Positions 1 through 9,973 of a stretch of 64,000 nucleotides of DNA are shown piece by piece. The position numbers and the translations under genes were made by a program. The notes below the pieces were generated by a model. That model made no database searches and was not told the DNA's origin. It saw only the letters and a list, made by a program, of their open reading frames with translations. This DNA is from CAYLLN01 sp040901775 (GTDB lineage: Bacteria > Planctomycetota > Planctomycetia > Pirellulales > Pirellulaceae): assembly GCA_040901775.1 (NCBI GenBank), contig JBBDYF010000278.1:1-64000 (forward strand), read 5' to 3'. Positions within the stretch are counted from its first letter, which is position 1. Each line of letters starts with the position of its first letter.

Positions 1-77
1 CGCTAAGACTTAGCCCGCCTTCGCAAACCGAAAGTGGCGCTGTCCAATTAGGTTCAATCACAAGGTGACGACGCACA

Positions 78-99
78 ACGGGCGGCTTCGGCTGCCCGT
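78..99 (+). terminator. UUCG-tetraloop hairpin, probable terminator
   Basis: A 9-bp stem (78-86 with 91-99, one G-U pair) closes a TTCG tetraloop and is followed by a short T-rich stretch (99-108). This is the form of an intrinsic terminator on the plus strand for a gene lying to the left of the window. The T tract is weak, so it could also be a stabilising 3' hairpin. Confidence 0.5.
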
Positions 100-554
100 T
101 TACTTTGCGTCTGTCGAAGGCAGCCGGTTAAAGCAGGCGGCACTCGTCGTTCAGGCATCGTCGCTGGTTGCCGCAAACAATGCCGCCAGCGCCTGATCCA
201 CCAACAACATGCCGATCAGCCGCGGCAGCAAGCGACGGTTCGTCCGAGAAGGAAATAGCGGGGCCGTCCTCAGATGTTTCGAGTGTCCGTTTGCTGAGGC
301 GGCTATGGGCCATCCAGAGATCTGTCTGCTCGTGGCAATCGTGCTGACCGATGTACTCGGCGTGGCCGTCCAGCAGCATTGTCAATCGGAACCATCGCCA
401 CAGTGTCGCTTCGAGATCGAATCTGCGGGCTGACGATTCCTAGTCGTTGCTCCCGGCGAATCGCCCCGAGGGGCGTCTTGACATGATGGAACGGGAGTTG
501 CACGTTCGTGACGCGATTTGGGTATTCCCTCATTTCCGTCGGGAGGTTTCTGCC
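100..554. other. Stretch without a convincing gene
   Basis: Open frames exist on both strands, the best being 85 codons on the minus strand at 128-385, containing DGHAEYI. None has a convincing ribosome-binding site, a recognisable domain, or a frame that continues past about 430. The right end is the leader of the dehydrogenase gene, with a GGGAGG ribosome-binding site at 541-546. It may hold the remains of a decayed gene, but none can be named. Confidence 0.4.
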
Positions 555-2072
555 ATGCTCAAAGCGCGATGGACGTTGTTTGCGCCGGCTATCGTATTTT
601 TTTTCACCCTGTCCGGTCAATTTGTCTTTGCTCAGGAGACACGTCAGGGTAACGACGCTTTCTCTCAATTCTTCGGCGAAACTCCAAAAGAGCTTCCGCC
701 CATACCTGCGCCGAATCCGCAAGCCGCTGTTGTCCCCTCAGGCTTTCAGGTTGACATCCTCAAAGCGGGTCTGGTTTATCCAACCAGCGTCGAATTAGCA
801 GACGACGGCTCGATCTACATTGCGGAAGCTGGGTACGCTTACAACGATCAGGCCGCTCCAGCGCGGGTGCTGCGGTTCGTCCCCCAGGAGCGCGGTTTTC
901 AAGAGCAGTTGGTGACGGATGACTTGAACGGACCAGTCAACGACATCTTGTGGCACCGGGGCCTGCTCTACATCTCGCACCGTGGCAAGATTTCGGTTGC
1001 TGACGGCTCTGGTCGCGTCCGAGACTTGGTAACCGGTTTGCCTAGCCTTGGGGACCATCACAACAATGGCTTGGCGGCAGCGCCGGACGGCAAGATTTAC
1101 TTCGCTCAGGGCGTGGCAACCAACTCTGGCGTCGTCGGCATCGACAACTTCCAATTCGGCTGGCTCAAACAACACCCCGACGTTCACGACATCCCTGCAA
1201 AAGACATCAAGCTGCGCCCCGCTACATTCGAGACGCCCGATCCAATCGCCTTCCTCAATTAGCAGAAGTTGGAAATGGTATCGACGGCGGCGTTTCAACC
1301 GTTCGGCATGGCCAAAGGCGAGAGCAAAGACGGCTTCGTTGCGAAGGGACAAGTGAAGTCCAACGGAACGATCCTTCGTATGGACCCCGATGGCTCGAAC
1401 TTGGAGGTGTATGCTTGGGGGCTGCGGAATCCGTTTGGCTTGGGCTTCACGCCGGACGGGAAGTTGTTCTGCACCGAAGCCGGCATGGACGAGCGAGGCA
1501 GCCGTCCCATCGCAAACGCCCCAGACTGTCTTTGGGAAATCAAGGAAGGGGCTTGGTATGGCTTCCCGGACTTCGTGGCGGGCGAGCCTGTCACCGACCC
1601 CAAGTTTCGGTCGAATCGCGGCCCTGCACCGGAGTTCTTGCTGGTGGAACACCCCAAAGTGGAAAAGCCGGTCCTGGCGCTGCCGCCCCACACGGGAGGG
1701 GCCAAGTTTGATCTCAGCCGGAGCGCAGCGTTCGGCAAGGGACAAGCCTATATCGCCCTGCTGGGCGATATGCTGCCGTCTACCGGGGAGCCGAACAAGC
1801 ATCCCGGCTTCGGCGTGGCCCGCCTGGATATGAAAACGCTGAAAATCGAGCCCTTCTTTAAGACCCGCCCCGAAGCGCTCGGTCCGAAAGGCTTTGAGTA
1901 CGTCGCGACGGCTGGCCCCAAGCGGCCCGTTGATGTAAAGTTCTCGCCGGACGGCAAATCCCTCTACGTCGTGGACTTCGGCGCAATGGTAGATGTCCCT
2001 ACAGCCGTTGGGCCGACATCGCGCCCGTTTCCAGGGACGGGCACACTGTGGCGAATCACAGCTACGCAGTAA
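555..2072 (+). pseudogene. Glucose/sorbosone dehydrogenase-like protein, interrupted by an in-frame TAG
   Basis: This encodes a secreted six-bladed beta-propeller of the glucose/sorbosone dehydrogenase family, whose members oxidise sugars with PQQ in the periplasm. The ATG at 555 is preceded by GGGAGG and begins a signal peptide (charged MLKAR start, hydrophobic core, FVFAQ cleavage region). Family sequence runs on past a TAG at 1260-1262 (codon 236) in the same frame: before it lies DPIAFLN, after it QKLEMVSTAAFQPFG, then SNGTILRMDPDGSNLE and GLRNPFGLGF. The intact product would be about 505 residues. The rest of the frame shows no other damage, so this is either a very recent nonsense mutation, a base-call error or stop readthrough. 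A short protein could restart at the ATG at 1275. A FAD/Rieske oxidoreductase follows 69 bases later on the same strand. The family call is firm; the exact substrate is unknown. Confidence 0.8.
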
Positions 2073-2141
2073 GCCGCGCTTCGGAGGGTGCGCGAGTGCT
2101 AAGCAAAGTGACGATGCAGCTTGAGCAAGGAAACGGTCGCT

Positions 2142-3680
2142 ATGAACCGCGCAATCGAGAGTACGAAGTCGCTGTGGATGAAGACCGCGAACGTCGGCAA
2201 ACGATCCCCATTGAGTGCTGACACGAGCGCGGACGTTTGCATTGTCGGTGCCGGCATTGCCGGGCTGACGACTGCCTACTTGTTGGCAAGTGAGGGTCGA
2301 TCTGTTGTGCTCTTGGACGACGGCCCCGTCGCTGGTGGTCAAAGCCAGCGAACGACCGCGCACCTTTCCAGCGCTCTAGACGACCGCTACGCCGAAGTTG
2401 AGAAGATTCATGGAGAAGAAGGCATACGCTTGGCGGCTGAAAGCCATTCAGGGGCGATTGAGCGGATTGAGTCCATCGTGAAGATGGAAAAAATCGAGTG
2501 TGACTTTACTCGATTGGACGGCTACCTCTTTGTGCCGCCCGACAAATCGGACGACATTCTCGACAAAGAGCTAGAAGCAGCTCATCGCGCGGGACTCTCC
2601 GGCGTGGAAATCGTCGCCCGCGCTCCGCTGCAATCGTTTGACACAGGCCGCTGTCTGAAATTCCCTCGCCAAGGGCAGTTTCATCCGCTCAAATACTTCG
2701 CCGGATTGGCCGACGCCATCGAACGCTTAGGCGGGCGCATCTTTAGCGGCACTCATGTTGAAACAGTGGAAGGCGGTGAGAAGCCGCATGTGAAAGTAAA
2801 GGGTGGACCAACCGTGCAAGCCAAGGCGGTAGTCGTCAGCACCAACCAACCAATTAACGACCTGCTCGCAATTCACACGAAGCAAGCACCGTATTTGACC
2901 TACGCTATTGGTGCTGAGATTCCAGCCGGCTCAGTGGGCAGAGCACTCTATTGGGACACGCTTCGCGAATACCACTACCTGCGATTGCAACCGGGGACCA
3001 ACGGCAACGACGTTCTTATCGTCGGTGGCGAGGATCACAAAGCGGGGCAAGCGGATGACCAATCCCAGCGATGGGGACGCCTGGAAAGCTGGGCGCGCGA
3101 GCGCTTCCCGATGATGGGGAAAGTCGAATATCAGTGGTCCGGTATGGTCATGGAAACCACGGATGGCTTAGCCTTCATTGGTCCGAATCCGGGTGACAAA
3201 GAGAACATCTATGTAGCGACCGGCGACTCTGGGATGGGAATGACACATGGGACCATTGGGGGGATTCTGCTGACAGACCTCATTCAGGGTCGAGAGAACC
3301 CGTGGAGCAAGATCTACGACCCATCGCGTAAGCCAATCTGGGGAATGGCGTGGAAGGAATACTTGGTCGAAAACGCGAACGTGGCCAAAGAGTACGTTGT
3401 GGATTGGATTGGCGGCGGCGATGTTTCATCGCCAGATGACATTGCGACCGGATCGGGCGCGGTGTTGCGGGAAGGCCTGAGCAAGGTCGCCGTGTTCCGC
3501 GACAACAACGGCAGCCTCCATCGGTGCTCCGCCGTATGCACGCATCTGGGCTGCATCGTCCATTGGAACGACGCGGAGAAAACATGGGATTGTCCCTGTC
3601 ACGGTTCCCGTTTCGATCCCTTGGGAGCAGTCATCAGTGGGCCTGCAAACGCTCCCCTCCAAAAGAAAGAGAAAGAGTAG
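2142..3680 (+). CDS. FAD-dependent oxidoreductase with C-terminal Rieske [2Fe-2S] domain
   Basis: This 512-residue DadA/glycine-oxidase-like flavoprotein is fused to a Rieske domain. The N-terminal dinucleotide fold shows DVCIVGAGIAGLTTAYLL followed by an acidic strand end (VVLLDD), which is the ADP-ribose binding pattern for FAD. The C-terminal 70 residues carry both halves of the Rieske cluster site: C466-T-H468 followed by GC, and C484-P-C-H487. Such fusions pass electrons from an amine or hydroxy-acid oxidation to an iron-sulfur acceptor; the substrate cannot be read from sequence. The ATG at 2142 has AAGGA about ten bases upstream and is preferred to the in-frame TTG at 2121. It lies close behind the broken sorbosone dehydrogenase and may share its transcript. 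No signal peptide is seen, so it is probably cytoplasmic. Confidence 0.85.
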   Translation: MNRAIESTKSLWMKTANVGKRSPLSADTSADVCIVGAGIAGLTTAYLLASEGRSVVLLDDGPVAGGQSQRTTAHLSSALDDRYAEVEKIHGEEGIRLAAESHSGAIERIESIVKMEKIECDFTRLDGYLFVPPDKSDDILDKELEAAHRAGLSGVEIVARAPLQSFDTGRCLKFPRQGQFHPLKYFAGLADAIERLGGRIFSGTHVETVEGGEKPHVKVKGGPTVQAKAVVVSTNQPINDLLAIHTKQAPYLTYAIGAEIPAGSVGRALYWDTLREYHYLRLQPGTNGNDVLIVGGEDHKAGQADDQSQRWGRLESWARERFPMMGKVEYQWSGMVMETTDGLAFIGPNPGDKENIYVATGDSGMGMTHGTIGGILLTDLIQGRENPWSKIYDPSRKPIWGMAWKEYLVENANVAKEYVVDWIGGGDVSSPDDIATGSGAVLREGLSKVAVFRDNNGSLHRCSAVCTHLGCIVHWNDAEKTWDCPCHGSRFDPLGAVISGPANAPLQKKEKE

Positions 3681-3712
3681 GCCACGGTGGTCAACTGGTT
3701 AACCGCATCTCG

Positions 3713-3754
3713 CTGTCGGGGTTCGCCGCCACGCAGCATCACGAGCGGCGACAG
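3713..3754. terminator. Imperfect stem-loop between convergent genes
   Basis: CTGTCG (3713-3718) pairs with CGACAG (3749-3754), and an inner CCGC/GCGG adds to the stem. It sits in the 109-base gap between convergent genes and could end transcription from either side. There is no U tract. Confidence 0.25.
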
Positions 3755-3789
3755 GAACTATGTCGCTGCGTTCCCTAAACGGCCGTGCC

Positions 3790-5121
3790 TTACGACTTCG
3801 CCAAAATGGCCTCTGCGGCGCGGAACCCTGAAATCGTCGCACCTTCCATGCTTGCCAGAAATGGTTGTCGCGTGTAATCCCCCGCAAGCCAAAGCCCATC
3901 AATCGCGGTTTCAGCCGTTGGTCTCAGAGCTTCCGTCCCTGGACGCATGGCGTAGAACTCATTTGGATGATTCACAACTCGAAAGCGCGTCACGCGCGGA
4001 GCTATCCCCAAGCTCGACGCCGCTTGAATTGCAGCGCTCGCAGTCGCTTCCGGCGATGCTGAAATCAATTCAGTCGGCGGGTAAAGGATGCACGATAAGC
4101 GCCCGGAAGTCTCGCGGAATGTAGTCCGCGACTGCTCACCAAAGCAGGCGAGCGTCGTGGGACTAAAGTTGGTCCGGTCGCTGTCCAAGGCTGGCGCATT
4201 AAGCTCAAATTGCACCGTCACGGCGGACACGCTAGGCAAGCTCAACATGGGCTGGAAGCTCGGATGATCACTGAAGGCGGAACGTACCAGATCCTGCGCT
4301 GGCATCAGTGTAGTTGCGATTACAGTGTCGGACGCAAAGACTTCGGTTTTATCTGACACGACGCCTGCGACACGGTTCCCTTGGACGATTAGTTCGGACA
4401 CGCCCGAACCTGCCACAACCTCACCGCCTAGCTTCTCGATTGCGGCAACGATAGGTCGAATCATCACGTCAGTCATGCCGCCCTTGAACGCGCCGATGCG
4501 GAATGTCATACCTCGCTTCAACCCCTCAGCCATTGGGGAGAACGTGGCATAAGCTGAGTATTCCTCGACCGGCAGAAAAAATACACCGGATGTCATCGCC
4601 AAGAGCACGTCCTGAATGACGCGCGACGATACGCCGAATTTCGCGGCGTACTCGGCAAGGCTCACGCGGTCGAGTTCAAGTGGCCTTCGCCAGTAATCAC
4701 GGATGCCAGCCACTCCCATTGCGGCCAATCGCAGCTTGTCACGCAGGGGAATCAGGTGGTTGTTGGCCAGCGCACCCCAAAGCGTTCGCAGAGGCCGGTG
4801 ATAGGGCGCAGCTCCGAAGACGGCCAGCTTGCCGTCCGGAGTGTGAATGGCCGCCTCATCAACCCAAGTCAACATATCGTTCAGGCGGACACCGACATCC
4901 CGAAGCAGCCGCGGTAGTTCTCGATAGACGCCAAGAAACTTGTGCAGCCCGGATTCGACGGGCATTCCATCTTGAACCCATGAGGCGGTGCGCCCGCCCA
5001 AAACGTCAGACGCTTCCAGAACAAGAACTTTGCGACCGGCAGCAGCCAGCCGATAGGCGCAGCTAAGTCCCGACAATCCGCTGCCGACAACGATTGCATC
5101 CGGACGGGTCAACTTGGTCAT
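3790..5121 (-). CDS. Phytoene desaturase / protoporphyrinogen oxidase-like FAD amine oxidase
   Basis: This 443-residue flavoprotein belongs to the amine-oxidase/carotenoid-desaturase fold. The N-terminus has the FAD-binding pattern AIVVGSGLSGLSCAYRLAAA, then LEASDVLGGRTASW, the GGR-type motif of phytoene and zeta-carotene desaturases. Near the C-terminus GLWLAGDYTRQPFLASMEGA matches the second FAD-contacting motif of the same group, with the usual S(M)EGA ending. By family it would desaturate a carotenoid or squalene-type hydrophobic substrate at the membrane. The ATG at 5121 has GGGAG nine bases upstream; a longer in-frame start at 5175 lacks a site and adds low-complexity sequence. No other carotenoid gene is nearby, so the pathway is not settled. 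It converges on the Rieske fusion gene. Confidence 0.8.
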   Translation of the reverse strand: MTKLTRPDAIVVGSGLSGLSCAYRLAAAGRKVLVLEASDVLGGRTASWVQDGMPVESGLHKFLGVYRELPRLLRDVGVRLNDMLTWVDEAAIHTPDGKLAVFGAAPYHRPLRTLWGALANNHLIPLRDKLRLAAMGVAGIRDYWRRPLELDRVSLAEYAAKFGVSSRVIQDVLLAMTSGVFFLPVEEYSAYATFSPMAEGLKRGMTFRIGAFKGGMTDVMIRPIVAAIEKLGGEVVAGSGVSELIVQGNRVAGVVSDKTEVFASDTVIATTLMPAQDLVRSAFSDHPSFQPMLSLPSVSAVTVQFELNAPALDSDRTNFSPTTLACFGEQSRTTFRETSGRLSCILYPPTELISASPEATASAAIQAASSLGIAPRVTRFRVVNHPNEFYAMRPGTEALRPTAETAIDGLWLAGDYTRQPFLASMEGATISGFRAAEAILAKS

Positions 5122-5147
5122 TTGCAGTGAACTCCCAAGGGGGCGGG

Positions 5148-5169
5148 GGGGGGCGCGATGCATCCCCCC
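5148..5169 (-). terminator. G/C-run hairpin downstream of the repeat-protein gene
   Basis: Six G (5148-5153) and six C (5164-5169) flank a 10-base loop containing ATGCAT. On the minus strand it lies just after the stop codon at 5183-5185 and before the desaturase gene. It is a plausible transcription end, without a U tract. Confidence 0.3.
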
Positions 5170-5182
5170 GGACACGCCTGGC

Positions 5183-8100
5183 CTACTTCCCGTTGATGTT
5201 CCGGGGAGTGAACTGGCGGATCGAAGCGGATGGGCCCGCGCCGGGCGACTTGGTGTACTCGGCGACCTGCCGATTCAGTTGCCCCAGCAGCTTGGTGAGC
5301 TGGTTCTTCGTGATGCGGAGCTCGGCCTTGAGCCAGCCAATGATGCTGCTGGTTCGCAGCTTGTCGCCGCCAATGGTTTGAAAGCGTCCGCGGATGGCGT
5401 TGGTCTGGTTGTCTCTGAGGGCCAGCACACCGTGCTTGCTGACTGCCGAAGACGAGGCGTACTGGTCGCCCGCCGTTCCACCGCCCCCTACCGCTCGCAA
5501 GGGACGATTTCCGAACGGGCTTTGGAGCCGATAATCGCCGGTCACGAAGACGATTCCTTGATCGGGATAGGCGGCCAGCGGAACGCCCGCATCGACGCCG
5601 GTCGCATCGCGGAAGCCGATGATGCGGTTATCGAGCAGAGCGCCCGACCCGGCAAACAGCTTGTCGCGCCCTTCGGCCCCCAGCAGAATGGTGGTGGTCT
5701 GGACGCCGCCGCTTTGCTTCGGGGGAGTCGAGATGATCGCGTTGAGCAGATCGTCGCCGATCCCGCCATCCATCAAGCCGGGCGTCCGCGAAATATTGTC
5801 GATCACGTCGTTGCCCGCCCCGCCACGCGCCCATAGCCGCTCGACCTGGTTGAGCTCGAACATGGCGCCGAGCAAGGCCGAATCCATGTCGCCGATCGAA
5901 ATGTTGTCGGAAGCGCCGGTTCCCTCGACCTGGAAGCGATTGTCGTTGCCGCCGCCGCCATCGACCTGCACGATGTCGGGCAATCTATACGCCTGATACA
6001 TTCGCACGACGACATCGTCGTTGCCCATCCCGGCCTGCAGCTTGAGCACTTCCATTTCAGAAAAGGTTGCCCGTCGCACGCCATTGCGGGTTGCCATGGA
6101 GGGGAAAATCTCATAGCGGGCATTTCCCCCATTGCTGCCGTCCTCGAGAATCAGCTTGTCGGCCGTCGAAACCACTTCGAGCCGCGGGCGGAAATAGGGG
6201 AGCCCATTCCTGGCAGCCCCGCCCTGGCGAATTTCGCGCGAGAGCGACTCGCCGGTTTCGGAGCCGACGAAGGTGGGCGCGACGAGCAGGTTGTTCAAGG
6301 TGCCATTGCCCGCGTGGAAGGTGTCGTTCCCTTCGTTCCCCTCGGCCCGGACGAAGTGCGTGGTGGCATGAATCGAGATCGTGTCGTTGCCAATGCCCCC
6401 TTGGATCAGCGTGGCAGCGCCGGTCGCAAACAGCGTGACTACGTCGTGGCCCATGCCGGCCAAGAGGTTCAGGTTTTCGATCTGGGTGTAATTGATGGTT
6501 ACCCCAGCGCGGGTTACCTGGGTCGGCGTGATGTTGTAGGTGTTGTTGTTGGCATTGCCGGCGTCGTCGATCGTCAACGAGTCGGACTGTGTGCCGCCAT
6601 CCACCGAAACCAAGGCGCCGATGCCGTCGAGAGTTCCATTGCCGACGGTCACTGCGTCGTTGTCCGCCCCGGCTTGAACCGTGGCCTGGTGGCCGTTCGC
6701 CAGCACGCTGATTGCGTCCTCGCCGACGGCCGTTTGCACGAGCGTCGTGGCGCCGGTGGAAGCGACGACCACGGTATCGTCGCCGCTCCCTGATTGCAGC
6801 GTGAGATTTTCGATTTGGCTATAATTGATCGTCACATTCGTGATGCCGTCGCTACGAGTGACCTGCATCGCCGAAATGTTGTACGTGTTGTCGCTGGCAT
6901 CGGCCGAGTCGTTGACGGTGAGCCGATCGGGGCTGCCAACCGACCCCCCGTTGACGGTGATCGAGGGGACCATATTGTCGNNNNNNNNNNNNNNNNNNNN
7001 NNNNNNNNNNNNNNNNNNNNNNNNNNNNNNNNNNNNNNNNNNNNNNNNNNNNNNNNNNNNNNNNNNNNNNNNNNNNNNNNCGTGCCGTCTCCAACGAAAA
7101 TCTGGTCGGCACCAGTTCCCGCCAGCAGCGTCAGAATCTCGACCGTGCTGTAGTTGATCGTCACGCCGACGCGAGTGACTTGTGCTGCCGTGATGTTGTA
7201 CGAATTGGCGTCGGCATCGGCCGAGTCGTTGACGGTGAGCGAATCGGGGCTGCCAACCGACCCCCCGTTGACGGTGATCGAGGGGACCATATTGTCGAGC
7301 GTGCCGTCTCCAACGAAAATCTGGTCGGCACCAGTTCCCGCCAGCAGCGTCAGACTCTCGACCGTGCTGTAATTGATCGTTACGCCGCCGCGAGTCACCT
7401 GCGTCGCCGAGATGTTGTAAGTGTTGCTGCCGGTGTTGGCCGCATCGTTGACGGTCAGGCTGTCGGCGCCGGCGTCGCCCGCGACGGTTACCGTGTGAGC
7501 GATGTTGTTGAGGGTGCCGTTGCCGACGGTGATCCCGTCGATACCCGCGCCGGCGTTGACGGTTGTTACGGCACCGGTCGAATCCACCTGGATCGTGTCG
7601 CCGCCGGTACCCGCATTGAGCGTCAGGTTTTCGATCTGGTTATAATTGATCGTCGTATTGATCGTCGTGCCGTCGCCGCGGGTGATCTGGGCGTCGCTAA
7701 TCGTGTAGGTGTTGCCCGTGTTGTCGGTCGAGTCGTTGACGGTGAGCGAATCGGGGCTGCCGACCGACCCGCCATTGACGGTGATCGTCGGGACCATATT
7801 GTCGAGCGTGCCGTCTCCAACGAAAATCTGGTCGACACCAGTTCCCGCCAGGAGCGTCAAACTCTCGACCGTGCTGTAGTTGATCGTCACGCCGCCGCGG
7901 GTGACCTGGGCGGCCGTGATGAGGTAGGTGTTGCTGCCGGCATTTGTCGAATCGTTGACGGTCAGGCTGTCGTCGCCGGCGTCGCCAGCGACGGTTACCG
8001 TGTGAGCGATGTTGTTGAGGGTGCCGTTGCCGACAGTGATTCCGTCGTTGCCGGCGCCGGCGTTGACGGTTGTTACGGCACTGGTCGAATCGACCTGGAT

Positions 8101-9546
8101 CGTGTCGCCGCCAGTGCCTGCATTCACCGTCAAGGTTTCGACCTGGCTATAGTCCACGATGAACGCCGGCCGGGTGACCTGATTCGCGGTGATGGTGTAG
8201 GTGTTGTTGGTGGTGATATCGGCTGCGTCTTGGAGCAGGAGCGAATCCTCGTCTCCGCCCCCCTCGACCGTAATCAGCGCGGCAAACGTGTCGAGCGTCC
8301 CCGTTCCCAGAGTCACCAGATCCTCGCCAGCGCCCGTTCGCAGCGTCGTGGCATCGCTGATCGAGAGCACGCTGACCGAATCGTCGCCACCATTCGATTC
8401 CACGGTCGTGGTTGCGCCTGTCGCCGTGATGGTGACGTCGTCCTCGCCGGCTCCCGTTTTAACGAATAGATCTTCGATAGCCGTGTAAGTCACCGTGACC
8501 CCGCCGCGGGTGACCTGGTTGGCATTGATCGTATAGGTGTTGTCGCCGAAATCCGCCGAGTCGTTGACGGTCAGGGTGTCGGCATCGGTTTCGCCGTCCA
8601 CGATGATCGCAGCGGTAATTGTGTTCAGTATGCCAGTGCCGGCGGCGATCGTATCGGCCCCCGCGCCGCCTAGGACCGTCGTGGCATGCGCCGCGGCTGC
8701 GATGGTGATGGTGTCGTTTCCCGCGCCGCCATTGATGGTGGTCTCGGCGCCGGTCGAGGCGACGAGCACGGTGTCGCTTCCCGTGCCGGCGTTCAAAGTA
8801 AGCGTCTGGAGGCCGCTATAAGCGAGCACCACGACGCCGTTGCGAGTGACATCCGTGCTGGTGATCTGATAGGTGGTGCCTGCCGCCAGGGCGGCATCGT
8901 CGATCGTGAGCGTGTTCGCTCCGCCGCCGCCGGTGATCCCGCCCGCCGAGAGAGATTTTCCCGCGGCGACGTCAAAAGTGTCCGCGGCGGCGCCCCCGTC
9001 CAGAAGCTGCACCTGGGTAAAGCCGATCTGCACCGCGCCCGCGCCCTGATCGAACGCGAGTTGGCCCTGGTCGGTGTCGGCGATCGACCACAGGGCGTCT
9101 GAATTGGGGCCCGTCAATCGGTTAAGGCCGGTTCCCCCGTCAAACGAAATCGTATCGCTACTGCCGGCCGAGAGGACCGTCGCTTGGTCGTCGCCGGTCA
9201 ACAGCGTGATGTTCAGGGTGTCGAGCAGGGAGCCATCGATCTGAAGACCTCCGCCGCCTGGAGTAGTTACAGCACCTGGATCGGTAAGCGTCGTCCCTGT
9301 TTCTGGGATGAAGGTATAGACATTAGTGCCTGCATCGTAGTCCACGACGACGCGATCGTTGATTTCAGCCGGCACTGCGTCCTTATCGCCGGTCAGGGTC
9401 AGTGTCGTTCCGACGAGCGTCAGTTCGACCGTGGCGAGCGCCAGGCGGTCTTCCAGACGTTCGAGTTGCAGCCTGCGGCCCGGTTCCTGTTTGAAAAATC
9501 GCTTTCTGAGACTCTGTTTGCGGGTCGAAAGGCGAAGGCGATTCAT
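5183..9546 (-). CDS. Large surface repeat protein (RTX-like beta repeats), spanning an assembly gap
   Basis: This is one long gene split only by the 100-N gap at 6981-7080. The N-terminus (MNRLRLSTRK..., then QLERLEDRLALA) matches the LERLEDR/LEPR-type motif at the start of many planctomycetal secreted proteins. The body is made of short beta units rich in G, D, N and T, with phrases such as LTVNDSAD, QVTRGGVTINY, LTLLAGTGADQI and VGDGTLDN. One unit is 73 residues, and close copies occur around the gap. These resemble calcium-binding RTX-like beta rolls or helices, so a cell-surface or secreted structural role is likely. The start at 9546 has AGGA eight bases upstream. If the gap were 2 bases, the two parts join in frame as about 1421 residues; the true number of repeats is unknown. 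The C-terminal 150 residues are non-repetitive and basic. Confidence 0.75.
6914..8100 (-). repeat. Tandem repeats within the surface protein gene (219-bp unit and variants)
   Basis: The segment starting GACGGTGAGC recurs at 6914, 7231 and 7738 (plus-strand reading). The first spacing becomes 219 bases (73 codons) when the gap is read as 2 bases; the second is 507 bases (169 codons, that is 73 plus a 96-codon variant). The copies are nearly identical in nucleotide sequence, which explains the assembly failure and points to recent duplication or gene conversion. Confidence 0.8.
6981..7080. other. 100-N scaffold gap inside a tandem repeat
   Basis: Exactly 100 unknown bases, a conventional placeholder length. 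The sequence on both sides continues one repeat unit seen intact at 7220-7310, where only two bases (AG) separate the positions that border the gap. The reading frame across the gap is off by one with 100 N but correct with 2 bases plus any whole number of units. Confidence 0.9.
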
Positions 9547-9973
9547 GCGATGGTCCTGTAACCGGGCAAGCCGGGAGAAGGTCGCCGACCGCGTCGCGGG
9601 ATCGACGATTCGTCGAGCCCAAAAAGCAACGCCGCGTCAGCAATCGTCATAGTAGTTAGGCCGCCGAAGGCCGCAACCTTTTGGTAGATTCCCCAGGGGT
9701 TTTCCGCAATTTCTATCCGCGGAGTGCCTGCACATTCAATTCGGACAGAATGTCCGTCAACACTGGGAACCTGATTAGCCCGTTTTGCAGTTTGCAGAGG
9801 CCCGTATCGGCCACTATGCTACTTGATTGTCCTGCCCCAAGGTTAGGGGACGACGCCGGCTCGACCGCCGCGGGCGTCCGAGTGCTAGAATCTCCCAACG
9901 AAACCGTGCCTACCCCGGCGTTCGGGCTGAAGGCAAACGGTTGAGTTAGGGATTGTCAATTGACGGTTTGGCG
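9547..9973. other. Intergenic region between divergent genes
   Basis: These 427 bases separate the surface repeat gene (minus) from the giant kinase (plus). No coding frame of note is seen. It should hold promoters for both genes; the only one that can be suggested is the plus-strand candidate at 9792-9820. Confidence 0.5.
9792..9820 (+). promoter_or_regulatory. Candidate sigma-70-like promoter for the kinase gene
   Basis: TTGCAG (9792-9797) and TATGCT (9815-9820) are separated by 17 bases, the optimal spacing. It lies about 150 bases upstream of the kinase start. Both hexamers deviate from consensus, so this is tentative. Confidence 0.3.

Noticed and set aside
128..385. Minus-strand 85-codon frame containing DGHAEYI
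   Set aside because: A fragment resembling the end of DUF1559 proteins was considered, but the frame is broken by a stop just upstream, has no ribosome-binding site and matches nothing else along its length.
795..2363. 522-codon minus-strand frame opposite the dehydrogenase
   Set aside because: It is rich in R, H and Q without domains and mirrors a gene that clearly belongs to a known family.
7180..8469. 429-codon plus-strand frame across the repeats
   Set aside because: The antisense of repetitive beta units stays open by periodicity; the minus-strand product has a clear N-terminal motif and ribosome-binding site.
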